Assembly (NCBI RefSeq): GCF_900101465.1
Contig: NZ_FMZM01000008.1
Location: 124,001 to 188,000, forward strand
Length of the DNA stretch: 64,000 nucleotides
Source: Nocardioides lianchengensis
GTDB lineage: Bacteria > Actinomycetota > Actinomycetes > Propionibacteriales > Nocardioidaceae
Direction: 5' to 3'
This document shows positions 42,394 through 49,763 of this stretch, in pieces. Made by a program: the position numbers and the translations under genes. Numbering within the stretch: position 1 is the stretch's first letter; each line of letters starts with the position of its first letter. The notes beneath the pieces were generated by a model. The model saw nothing but the letters and a program-made list of their open reading frames with translations, did no database searches and was not told where the DNA came from.

Positions 42394-42450
42394 GGTCTCG
42401 ACACGCCCGTCGCGGCCTCGCAGGCTCGGCCGCGGGGCTCGCTCGACCTC
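42394..42450. repeat. Dispersed palindromic element, copy 5
   Basis: The 57-bp element starts GGTCTCGACACGCCCG and ends GGGCTCGCTCGACCTC, in the same orientation as the 22524 copy. The central stem is CGCGGCC (42411-42417) with GGCCGCG (42428-42434). Compared with the 22524 copy, one A-T pair is replaced by G-C. It lies between a plus-strand gene end and the ychF end, next to a strong hairpin. Confidence 0.78.
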
Positions 42451-42457
42451 TTCGCCT

Positions 42458-42485
42458 CAGTACGGCGAGCGAGCTCGCCGTACTG
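42458..42485 (-). terminator. Perfect hairpin terminator after ychF
   Basis: CAGTACGGCGAG (42458-42469) and CTCGCCGTACTG (42474-42485) form a perfect 12-bp stem with a 4-nt loop (CGAG). It begins 2 bp after the ychF stop on the minus strand. Confidence 0.75.
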
Positions 42486-42487
42486 GC

Positions 42488-43561
42488 TCAGACGTTGAAG
42501 CGGAACTCGACGACGTCGCCGTCGACCATGACGTAGTCCTTGCCCTCCATGCGGACCTTGCCGGCCTCCTTGGCCTTCTGCATGGAGCCGGCGGCGGTCA
42601 GGTCGTCGAAGGAGACGACCTCGGCCTTGATGAAGCCCTTCTCGAAGTCGGTGTGGATGACGCCGGCGGCCTGCGGGGCGGTGTCGCCCTGGCGGATCGT
42701 CCAGGCGCGCGACTCCTTGGGGCCGGCGGTGAGGTAGGTCTGCAGGCCGAGGGTGGCGAAGCCGACGCGGGCCAGCACCTCCAGGCCGGGCTCGGTGACG
42801 CCGGCCTCGGCGAGGAACTCGGCCGCCTCCTCCTCGTCGAGCTCGACCAGCTCGGACTCGAACTTGGCGTCGAGGAAGATCGCCTCGGCCGGCGCGACGA
42901 GCGCCTGCATGCGGGTCTTCAGCTCCTCGTCGGCCAGCTCGTCGGAGTCGCAGTTGAAGACGTAGATGAACGGCTTGGCCGTGAGCAGGGACAGCTCGCG
43001 CAGCAGCGTCCGGTCGATGGAGGTGGCGATGATCGGCGTACCGGCCTCCAGCGCCTCCTTGGCCTGCTGAGCGGCCTCCAGGTTGGCGACCAGGTCCTTG
43101 ACCTTGCGCGCCTCCTTCTCGAGGCGCGCGATCGCCCGCTCGACCGTCTCCAGGTCGGCGAAGATCAGCTCGGTCTGGATGGTGGAGATGTCGTTGCCGG
43201 GGTTCACCTCGCCGTCGACGTGGGTCACGTCCTCGTCGCGGAAGACCCGGGTCACCTGGCAGATCGCCGCGGACTCGCGGATGTGGGCGAGGAACTTGTT
43301 GCCCAGGCCCTCCCCCTGCGAGGCGCCGCGCACGATCCCCGCGATGTCGACGAACTCCACGGTCGCCGGGAGGATCCGCTCGGACCCGAAGATCTCCGCC
43401 AGGACCGGCAGCCGCGAGTCGGGAACCCCCACGACGCCGACGTTGGGCTCGATCGTGGCGAACGGGTAGTTCGCCGCGAGCACGTCGTTCTTGGTCAGGG
43501 CGTTGAAGAGGGTGGACTTGCCGGCGTTGGGCAGGCCGACGATGCCGATGGTGAGAGCCAC
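42488..43561 (-). CDS. ychF: Redox-/ribosome-associated ATPase YchF (Obg family)
   Basis: The 357-aa protein is a typical YchF/OLA1. It has the P-loop GLPNAGKSTLF, switch DIAGIVRGASQGEGLGN and FNCDSDEL in place of the GTP-specific NKxD, which explains its ATP preference. The coiled-coil middle (EKEARKVKDLVANLEAAQQAK) and the C-terminal TGS domain ending VDGDVVEFRFNV are complete. YchF binds ribosomes and is linked to oxidative stress control. GTG 43561 is preceded by TAGACT 8 nt upstream. Position next to genes of the ispH/xseAB block fits the conserved actinobacterial order. Confidence 0.95.
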   Translation of the reverse strand: MALTIGIVGLPNAGKSTLFNALTKNDVLAANYPFATIEPNVGVVGVPDSRLPVLAEIFGSERILPATVEFVDIAGIVRGASQGEGLGNKFLAHIRESAAICQVTRVFRDEDVTHVDGEVNPGNDISTIQTELIFADLETVERAIARLEKEARKVKDLVANLEAAQQAKEALEAGTPIIATSIDRTLLRELSLLTAKPFIYVFNCDSDELADEELKTRMQALVAPAEAIFLDAKFESELVELDEEEAAEFLAEAGVTEPGLEVLARVGFATLGLQTYLTAGPKESRAWTIRQGDTAPQAAGVIHTDFEKGFIKAEVVSFDDLTAAGSMQKAKEAGKVRMEGKDYVMVDGDVVEFRFNV

Positions 43562-43600
43562 GAGGGGCGAGTCTAGGTGCGTACGGCGAGCACCCAGGAA

Positions 43601-44455
43601 TCAGCGCACCGGCCGGATGGGGCCGTCCCCCGGCGGGACCGCCTCGAGCACCTCGACCTCGTCGCCCACCCGGATGGTCACGCCCGCGACGTCGGGCACC
43701 AGGTTGACGCCGAACCACACGGCGCCGTCCCACCGCCGGATCCGCGCCAGCGACGCCGTCGGCTCCTTCTCCCGGTCGGCGGTGTCGGGGTCGATGGTGG
43801 TGATCACGCAGCGCGCGCAGCCCTTGACCGCGCGGAAGACGGCGTCGCCGATGCGCACCCGCCGCCAGTCGTCCTCGGCCCACGCCTCGGTGCCGGACAC
43901 GACGACATTGGGCCGGAAGCGGGTCATCGGCAGCGGCTCGTGCGCGCCCTCCGACCGCTCCACGACGGCGTCGTTGAGCGCCGCCAGCGACGCCTCAGTC
44001 GCGACGAGGAGCGGGTAGCCGTCGGCGAACGACACCCGGTCGCCGGGCTCACTGAACATCGGGCTGGTGGGTCGCCGCGTCGGATCGTCGAGGTGCACGA
44101 GGCGCGCCGTACGCCCCAGGGCCGCGGTGAACCAGCGGTCGGCCTCCTCCCCCGCCGGGGCCGCGGTCAGCAGCGAGCTCCACAGCCCCACCGGGACCTG
44201 GCTCGCCGGATCGGGCGTCGGTACGACGAGCCGCGGCAGCTCGGGCGCGGTCACGACGAGCCCGTCGTCGGTGATCTCCGGGTGGACCAGCAGCATCCGG
44301 TTGACCTCGCGCGCGGTGATCGCGGCCCCGATCTCGTCCACGACCATCCAGCGCCGGTCCCCCGCCAGCCCCCAGGGCTCGACGAGCGCGGACGCCACGG
44401 ACTCGCCGCGGCAGGACTTCACCGGGAACCGGTGGATCGAGGACAGGTGCGGCAC
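43601..44455 (-). CDS. MOSC domain protein (N-terminal beta barrel, YcbX/mARC-like)
   Basis: The 284-aa protein has an N-terminal MOSC_N barrel (SSIHRFPVKSCRGESV, WGLAGDRRWMVVDE) and a C-terminal MOSC domain with a conserved Cys region: FRAVKGCARCVITTIDPDTAD. YcbX and mARC proteins of this architecture bind molybdenum cofactor through the Cys and reduce N-hydroxylated compounds. No ferredoxin domain is attached here. TAGCCT lies 6 nt before GTG 44455. The window's molybdate operon and xanthine dehydrogenase show that the cell makes molybdenum cofactor. Confidence 0.85.
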   Translation of the reverse strand: MPHLSSIHRFPVKSCRGESVASALVEPWGLAGDRRWMVVDEIGAAITAREVNRMLLVHPEITDDGLVVTAPELPRLVVPTPDPASQVPVGLWSSLLTAAPAGEEADRWFTAALGRTARLVHLDDPTRRPTSPMFSEPGDRVSFADGYPLLVATEASLAALNDAVVERSEGAHEPLPMTRFRPNVVVSGTEAWAEDDWRRVRIGDAVFRAVKGCARCVITTIDPDTADREKEPTASLARIRRWDGAVWFGVNLVPDVAGVTIRVGDEVEVLEAVPPGDGPIRPVR

Positions 44456-44498
44456 GGGAGAAGGCTAGTGGCCGGCCTGGACCTGGCAGCCTTCCGCC

Positions 44499-45536
44499 AT
44501 GACCACCCACCACTTCCGCGCCTTCGACGGCGTCGCCCTGTCCACGCGCGTCGAGGGCGCAGGCGACCGGGCCGTGCTCCAGCTGTCCGGCGGTCCGGGG
44601 ATGGTCAACTACCTCCCGGCGCCGCCCGACGGGTTCCCGGCCCGGGTCATCTCCCCCGACCCCCGCGGCGTCGGCGCCAGCGCAGGCGGGCCGCACGGCC
44701 TTGAGCGGGCGATCGAGGATCTCGAGGCGCTGCGCCGCTCCCTCGGACTGGAGTGCTGGAACGTCGTGGCGGGCCACTCCTCGGGAGCGGATCTCGGTCT
44801 CGCCTACGCCGCCGAGCATCCTCACTCGGTCGCCCGGCTGGTCTCCGTCTGCGGCACCGGCCTGCAGGACGACCGCAGCTGGCACGCGGCGTACGAGGCA
44901 GCGCGGGACACCGAGCCCGACCTCGGCCTCCCGTACGACGAGGCCGTCCACCGCGCCCTCCTCGACGACTGGCGGCGCTGGATCCGCGAGCCGGACCTCT
45001 TCGAGCGGCTCCGACGGATCGACGAGCCGCCCCGCTTCGTGGTCGCCGAGCTCGACATCCGCCCGTCCTGGCCCGTCGCCCAGCTGGCCTCGCTGATGAG
45101 CGAGCGACCGCTGGTCGTGACCGGCGTCGGTCACGACTTCTGGCACACCCACCCCGAGCACTGGTGGGCGCTCGTCGCGCCGGAGGTGGGGCGACCTCCG
45201 GGCGAGCCCGACCCCGGCGAGGCCGCCTCCCATGTCCGCGAACGGCTCGACATCATCGGTCCGCTGGTGGAGGCGGTCGACGACGCCCACACGGTCCTCG
45301 ACCTGGTCCTCGGGTCGGCGGACGTCCGGGAGGCGTCGGAGCGTCTGGTCCGCGAGCGCGGGCTGACGGAGATCGCCGCGACCGCCGTCCTCGACCTGCA
45401 GGTCCGCCGGTTCGCCGCGCGGCAGCGTCACTGGCTGGGCCAGGAGCGGGACGACCTCCTGCGCGACCTGGCCGAGCTCACGCGACCCGACGACGACGTA
45501 CGTCGCCCCGGGCGCGAGGCACCCGGGGCGACGTAG
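44499..45536 (+). CDS. Alpha/beta hydrolase fused to a GyrA-arm-like domain
   Basis: The 345-aa protein has two parts in one uninterrupted frame. Residues ~1-230 are an alpha/beta hydrolase of the prolyl-aminopeptidase type: GGPG at 31-34, nucleophile Ser94 in AGHSSGAD, likely acid Asp186 and His212 (TGVGHDFWH). Residues ~245-328 resemble the coiled-coil arm of DNA gyrase A/topoisomerase IV ParC: RERLDIIGPLVEAVDDAHTV, RERGLTEIAATAVLDLQVRR, then FAARQRHWLGQERDDL. The gyrase equivalents are RLHILEGL, LSEIQAQAILDM and LTGLE. It is too short to be a topoisomerase. Role unknown; the arm could mediate dimerisation. A 14-bp hairpin formed by the last codons ends the gene. Confidence 0.75.
   Translation: MTTHHFRAFDGVALSTRVEGAGDRAVLQLSGGPGMVNYLPAPPDGFPARVISPDPRGVGASAGGPHGLERAIEDLEALRRSLGLECWNVVAGHSSGADLGLAYAAEHPHSVARLVSVCGTGLQDDRSWHAAYEAARDTEPDLGLPYDEAVHRALLDDWRRWIREPDLFERLRRIDEPPRFVVAELDIRPSWPVAQLASLMSERPLVVTGVGHDFWHTHPEHWWALVAPEVGRPPGEPDPGEAASHVRERLDIIGPLVEAVDDAHTVLDLVLGSADVREASERLVRERGLTEIAATAVLDLQVRRFAARQRHWLGQERDDLLRDLAELTRPDDDVRRPGREAPGAT
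45499..45535. terminator. Long hairpin built into the 3' end of the hydrolase-GyrA fusion
   Basis: TACGTCGCCCCGGG (45499-45512) and CCCGGGGCGACGTA (45522-45535) form a perfect 14-bp stem with a 9-nt loop. It lies inside the last twelve codons of the plus-strand gene and 15 bp past the stop of the minus-strand secreted-protein gene, so it can serve both. Confidence 0.75.
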
Positions 45537-45549
45537 GACGAGCGGTCGG

Positions 45550-46122
45550 TCAGGCGGGCCGCTCGCGCAGCTTCCAGACCAGCGTCGACTCGCTGTTGAC
45601 CGGCGCGTTCGACACCGTGCCCGACGTCCCGGTGGGGCTGTAGCCGCACCGGCCGTTCGACTGCAGCTGGTAGCGCAGCTTGCTCGCGGTGAACGAGCGC
45701 GTCTCCTGGGTCTGGTACATCTGGTACTGGACCCCGGCGGCGCCCGGTGTGTTCAGGGTGTACGACCAGGTCTTCGTCGCCCCCCACTGCTGGGCGAGCG
45801 AGACGCCTGCGGTGGCGCTGGCCTGGGCGAAGATCACCCCGGCCTCGGCCGAGACCGAGGCGGAGACGGTGGCGGTGGTGCTCGCCGTCGCGCTCTCCGA
45901 GTAGTTGATCGACCCGGATCCCTCCACCCAGTTGCTCTCCAGACCGGTCGGCGCGGTCCCGGACGTGATGCCCGTGATGCTCCAGATCGTGGTCTGCCCG
46001 TCCTGCGCCATCGAGCAGTCGGCAGCGGACGCGACTCCTGCGGTACTGACCAGTCCCACCCCCATCAGGGCGGTAGCAGCGACTGCACTGGTGATCCGGC
46101 GAGTGGCCCGTGTGCGGGTCAT
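45550..46122 (-). CDS. Secreted beta-rich protein, possibly pore-forming-like
   Basis: The 190-aa protein starts at ATG 46122 (MTRTRATRRITSAVA) with a Sec signal peptide ending ASA near residue 33. The mature part has one Cys near each end (ADCSMAQ and NGRCGYS), likely paired. Residues ~75-115 alternate small polar and hydrophobic residues: SINYSESATASTTATVSAS, then VSAEAGVIFAQASATAGVSL. This resembles amphipathic strands of beta-barrel pore-formers, such as the aerolysin-type hairpin, or secreted Streptomyces proteins of similar style. No family is firmly recognised. It converges on the hydrolase-GyrA gene. Confidence 0.65.
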   Translation of the reverse strand: MTRTRATRRITSAVAATALMGVGLVSTAGVASAADCSMAQDGQTTIWSITGITSGTAPTGLESNWVEGSGSINYSESATASTTATVSASVSAEAGVIFAQASATAGVSLAQQWGATKTWSYTLNTPGAAGVQYQMYQTQETRSFTASKLRYQLQSNGRCGYSPTGTSGTVSNAPVNSESTLVWKLRERPA

Positions 46123-46233
46123 CCTCTTGCTCCGTTTCTTCAGATGTCGTGCTTCTGTCGCACGCCCGGTAGCCGACGTGCGGCCGACCACGCCCGGTCG
46201 GAGAGCGGAAGGATCCGGGTTTGAAGAGATCTC

Positions 46234-46977
46234 TCAGGCAGCGGGGTCGGGCTCGGGCTCCACCGGGACCGCGGCCGTCCGGCCGGCCGAGGGCCGCGCG
46301 CGGAAGGTGAGCCACAGGCTCACCGCGACGTAGTAGGCGACGTACGCGAGCGAGGCGACCGAGAGCCAGTCGGGGGCGTCCGGCAGCTGGGCGGTGATGA
46401 CGCCGAACGCGACCAGCCAGAGGGTCGCGAGGGTCATGTTGAGGTACCAGAGGTCGGCCGTGCGCGAGGGGTAGACGTACTTCACCGGCACGAAGACCAG
46501 CACCGCGAAGGCCATCAGCAGCACCACGGTCGCCCCGGTGCCGATCCCGAAGACGATGACGTAGAAGGCCACCACGTTCCAGTACGACGGGAAGCCCAGG
46601 AAGAAGTGGTCCTCGGTCTTCGCGTCGCTGCGGCAGAACTGGTAGCAGGAGGCCAGCAGCGGGATCGCCGCGACCACCCCGCCGGCGGCGCCGTCCGGCA
46701 GGTAGCCGTTGGCCCACAGCAGCACCATCGGCGCGAACGCGTAGGTGAGGTAGTCGACGATGTTGTCGAGCAGCGCCCCGTCGATCTGGGGCACCACCTC
46801 CTTGACCCGGAAGTGCCGGGCCAGGAAGCCGTCGGTGCCGTCGACGACCATCGCGACCAGGAACAGCCACAGGACGGTCTCGACCTCGCCCTCGTAGGAG
46901 AAGTGCACCATCAGCAGCGCCAGCACGGAGCCGACGGCGGTGTAGGCGTGGACGGACCACGCGGCGAACCTCTCCAT
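46234..46977 (-). CDS. pcs: Phosphatidylcholine synthase-like CDP-alcohol phosphotransferase
   Basis: The 247-aa membrane protein has about eight helices and the CDP-alcohol phosphotransferase motif DGFLARHF, then G-ALL-D-NIV-D in PQIDGALLDNIVDYLTYAF. The segment CRSDAKTEDHFFLGFPSYWN is characteristic of bacterial phosphatidylcholine synthase (Pcs), which joins choline to CDP-diacylglycerol. Phosphatidylserine synthases lack this segment. I start at ATG 46977, since TAGGGT lies 8 nt upstream; TTG 46986 is the open-frame alternative. No choline transporter is seen in the window. Confidence 0.85.
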   Translation of the reverse strand: MERFAAWSVHAYTAVGSVLALLMVHFSYEGEVETVLWLFLVAMVVDGTDGFLARHFRVKEVVPQIDGALLDNIVDYLTYAFAPMVLLWANGYLPDGAAGGVVAAIPLLASCYQFCRSDAKTEDHFFLGFPSYWNVVAFYVIVFGIGTGATVVLLMAFAVLVFVPVKYVYPSRTADLWYLNMTLATLWLVAFGVITAQLPDAPDWLSVASLAYVAYYVAVSLWLTFRARPSAGRTAAVPVEPEPDPAA

Positions 46978-47012
46978 GTGGCGCAACCCTACGGGCTTAC
47001 TAGGGTGAGCCC

Positions 47013-47804
47013 GTGCGACTGGCCACCTGGAACGTCAACTCCCTCCGCTCCCGCATCGACCGTGTCGAGGCGTTCCTGCAACGTCACGACGTCGACGTCC
47101 TGGCCCTGCAGGAGACCAAGGCCCGCGAGGACCAGCTCCCGCTGATGGGCCTGCAGTCCCTGGGCTACGAGGTCGCGGCGGCCGGCGTCAGCCAGTGGAA
47201 CGGCGTCGCGATCATCAGCCGGGTCGGCCTGGAGGACGTCGAGGTCGGCTTCGCCGACATGCCCGGGTACGGCGAGCCGCTGGCCCCGGAGGCGCGCGCG
47301 ATCGGGGCGACCTGCGGCGGCGTACGGGTGTGGTCGCTCTACGTGCCCAACGGCCGCAAGCCCGACGACCCGCACTACGTCTACAAGCTCGACTGGCTGG
47401 CCCGGCTGCGCGACGCCGCGCAGGCCTGGACCGACGGCCCCACCGCGCTGGTGGGCGACTGGAACATCGCCCCGACCGACGAGGACGTCTTCGACGTGAA
47501 GCAGTTCGCGAAGTCGACCCACGTCACCCCGCCCGAGCGCGCGGCCTTCCAGCGCTTCCTCGACGACGGGTACGTCGACGTCGTCCGCCCGCACACCCCC
47601 GGCCCGGACGTCTACACCTACTGGGACTACTACCGGCAGCGCTTCGAGCGCAACCGCGGCCTGCGCATCGACTTCGTCCTCGGCTCTGCCTCCTTCGCCA
47701 GCCGCGTGACCGGCGCCTTCATCGACACCGAGGAGCGCGACCCCGCGCAGTTCTCCGGCCCGCCGTCGGACCACGCGCCCGTCGTCGTCGACCTGGCGGA
47801 CTGA
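47013..47804 (+). CDS. xth: Exodeoxyribonuclease III (AP endonuclease)
   Basis: The 263-aa protein has the exonuclease III motifs TWNVNSLRSR, LALQETKA, LYVPNGR, GDWNIAPTDED, RIDFVLGS and the catalytic GPPSDHAPVVVDL. It cleaves at abasic sites and has 3'-5' exonuclease activity in base-excision repair. Gene name xth/exoA depends on the naming scheme. TAGGGT lies 6 nt before GTG 47013, a leaderless arrangement, and it diverges from pcs only 35 bp away. Confidence 0.92.
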   Translation: MRLATWNVNSLRSRIDRVEAFLQRHDVDVLALQETKAREDQLPLMGLQSLGYEVAAAGVSQWNGVAIISRVGLEDVEVGFADMPGYGEPLAPEARAIGATCGGVRVWSLYVPNGRKPDDPHYVYKLDWLARLRDAAQAWTDGPTALVGDWNIAPTDEDVFDVKQFAKSTHVTPPERAAFQRFLDDGYVDVVRPHTPGPDVYTYWDYYRQRFERNRGLRIDFVLGSASFASRVTGAFIDTEERDPAQFSGPPSDHAPVVVDLAD

Positions 47805-47873
47805 TCACGGCGTCCGTGGCCCTGAGTCCGCCTGCTCAGGCGGCGCGGACCCGCGGGGATCCAGGATGGCGGC

Positions 47874-48176
47874 ATGCTCGTCTGGTCGCTCCCGCTGCTG
47901 GTCACCCTGGCGTTCGTCGCCCTCCTCCTGCTCCCGACCACGCGTGACCCGCTCCCGCCCTGGTTCCGCACGACCCTCTGGCTCGCCGCGCTGGTCGTCC
48001 TCGCGCTTGTCGGATTCCTGACCGGGACCGCTCACTTCGAGGTGACGCAGTGCCGGGGGGCGGCCTCCACGGGTGAGTGCGGCGTCGCGGTCGTCGAGGG
48101 CCTGCTCTGGGCGGTCGGTGGCGTCGCGCTGGTGGCCGCCGCCTGGCTGATCGACGCCTTCCGGCGCTCGCGCTGA
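47874..48176 (+). CDS. Small membrane protein of unknown function
   Basis: The 100-aa protein has three hydrophobic segments (WSLPLLVTLAFVALLLL, TLWLAALVVLALVGFLTG, VEGLLWAVGGVALVAAAWLI) and a periplasmic or external loop with two Cys (TQCRGAASTGECG), which may form a disulfide. No family is recognised. It lies between xth and rmuC on the same strand. Confidence 0.6.
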   Translation: MLVWSLPLLVTLAFVALLLLPTTRDPLPPWFRTTLWLAALVVLALVGFLTGTAHFEVTQCRGAASTGECGVAVVEGLLWAVGGVALVAAAWLIDAFRRSR

Positions 48177-48222
48177 GTCCGGTGTCACCGGCACTGTCGG
48201 TGGCCCCCGCCATGCTGGCTCC

Positions 48223-49299
48223 ATGGAGACCCTCACCGCCCTCCTCACCCTGCTGGTCGGGCTCGCCCTGGGCGCGCTCGTCGGCGTCCTGTGGGCGCGC
48301 TCGCGCCCCCAGCACGTGCAGGCCGTCGGCCAGGGCATGGTCGACCAGGCGGAGGTGATGCTGGGCCTCGACCGGTTGAGCGACCAGCTGGCCGACCTCG
48401 ACCACCAGCGCTCGATCTGGCAGGGCCAGCTGCACCAGCAGGTGGCCGACATGCGGCTCTCGACCGAGACGCTGCGCCGCGAGACCCACGCGCTGAGCAC
48501 CGCCCTGCGCAAGCCCCAGGTGCGGGGCCGCTGGGGCGAGCTCCACCTCCGCCGCGCCGTGGAGCTGGCCGGGCTGGTCGACCGGTGCGACTTCTCCGAG
48601 CAGGTCCGGCTGGACGACGGTGCGCTCCGCCCCGACCTCGTCGTCCGGCTGGTCGGCGGCCGCAGCGTGGTCGTGGACGCGAAGGTCCCGCTCGACGCCT
48701 ACCTCGACGCCACCTCCGCCGACGACGACGAGCGCCCGGCCCACCTCGCGCGCCACGTCCGACAGCTCCGCACCCACGTCGACCAGCTCGGGGCCAAGGC
48801 CTACTGGCGCGCGCTGCCCGAGACGCCCGAGTTCGTGGTGCTCTTCGTGCCGGCCGAGTCGTTCCTGGCCGCGGCGCTCGAGACCGACGGGTCCCTGATC
48901 GAGTACGCCGCGGCGCGCCAGGTCGTGCTCGCCACGCCGACCACCCTCATCGCGCTGCTGCGCACGGTCGCCCACGGCTGGACCCACGAGGCCCTCGCCG
49001 ACCAGGCCCGCGAGATCCACCGCCTGGGCCGCGACCTGCACGGGCGGCTCGGGACCCTCGGCGGACACCTCGACCTGGTGGGCCGCTCGCTCAACGCCGC
49101 GGTCGGCCACTACAACTCGGCGGTCGGCTCACTGGAGTCGCGGGTGCTGGTCGCCGCTCGCCGGTTCAGCGACCTGGCGGTCACCGACGAGCCGCTGCCC
49201 ACCCCGCGGGCCGTCGAGCTGCGGGCCGTCGACCGGCGCGCCGCCCCCGACGAGACCGCCCCCACCCCTAACGTGGGCTGGGAGAAGGAGGCGCGGTGA
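48223..49299 (+). CDS. rmuC: DNA recombination protein RmuC
   Basis: The 358-aa protein has an N-terminal membrane anchor (TALLTLLVGLALGALVGVLW), a coiled-coil region with many Gln/Leu residues, and the RmuC core: VRGRWGELHLRRAVELAGL, PDLVVRLVGGRSVVVDAKVPL and FVPAESFLAAALE. The core belongs to the PD-(D/E)xK nuclease-like fold; VVVDAKVPL holds the D..K. RmuC limits inversion at short inverted repeats. It overlaps the next gene by GTGA. Confidence 0.9.
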   Translation: METLTALLTLLVGLALGALVGVLWARSRPQHVQAVGQGMVDQAEVMLGLDRLSDQLADLDHQRSIWQGQLHQQVADMRLSTETLRRETHALSTALRKPQVRGRWGELHLRRAVELAGLVDRCDFSEQVRLDDGALRPDLVVRLVGGRSVVVDAKVPLDAYLDATSADDDERPAHLARHVRQLRTHVDQLGAKAYWRALPETPEFVVLFVPAESFLAAALETDGSLIEYAAARQVVLATPTTLIALLRTVAHGWTHEALADQAREIHRLGRDLHGRLGTLGGHLDLVGRSLNAAVGHYNSAVGSLESRVLVAARRFSDLAVTDEPLPTPRAVELRAVDRRAAPDETAPTPNVGWEKEAR

Positions 49300-49763
49300 G
49301 CGGCAGGACCCTCTGGGAGCAGGGCCACGAGCCCGGTCGGCAGATGGTCGCGCTCGGACTCGCCGCCGCCCTGACCGTCGTCGCGCTCGACCTGCTCCTC
49401 ACCGGGCGGGTCAGCGTGCTGTTCGACATCGCATTCGTCGCCCTTTCCATCGGCCTGGCCCTGCGGGTGCGCCCGCGCGACTTCTTCACCGTCGGTGTGC
49501 TGCCGCCGCTGGTGATGGTGTCGGTGTTCCTGCTGCTCGCGGCCACCCGCCCGGAGGCGGTCGCCCACCCCGACGACAGCGTCGTCCAGGCTGTGATCTC
49601 CGGCCTGTCGAGCCACTCGGTGGCCCTCGTCCTCGGCTACGGCCTGTGCCTGGCCTGTCTGGCCGTGCGTCAGCGGTTCGTGCCGGCGGAGCCCCGGCCG
49701 GCCGCGCCCGCCGCGGACGTCAGGCCTCGAACCGCTCCGGATCCCCAGCACCACGCCGGGTGA
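49296..49763 (+). CDS. DUF6542-type membrane protein
   Basis: The 155-aa protein has three or four helices (MVALGLAAALTVVALDLLL, VLFDIAFVALSIGLALRV, VLPPLVMVSVFLLLAA, VALVLGYGLCLACLAV) and a proline-rich tail. Its place beside rmuC, ispH and xseA matches the DUF6542 family member that sits in this position in actinobacteria (Rv1111c-type, from memory). Function unknown. Its 3' end overlaps the convergent Sua5/YciO-type gene by 44 bp. Confidence 0.65.
   Translation: MSGRTLWEQGHEPGRQMVALGLAAALTVVALDLLLTGRVSVLFDIAFVALSIGLALRVRPRDFFTVGVLPPLVMVSVFLLLAATRPEAVAHPDDSVVQAVISGLSSHSVALVLGYGLCLACLAVRQRFVPAEPRPAAPAADVRPRTAPDPQHHAG

Noticed and set aside
44499..45536. The GyrA-like tail as an assembly or frameshift artefact
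   Set aside because: The frame is continuous, there is no gyrA remnant next to it, and the gene ends in a precise terminator hairpin. I kept it as a real fusion.
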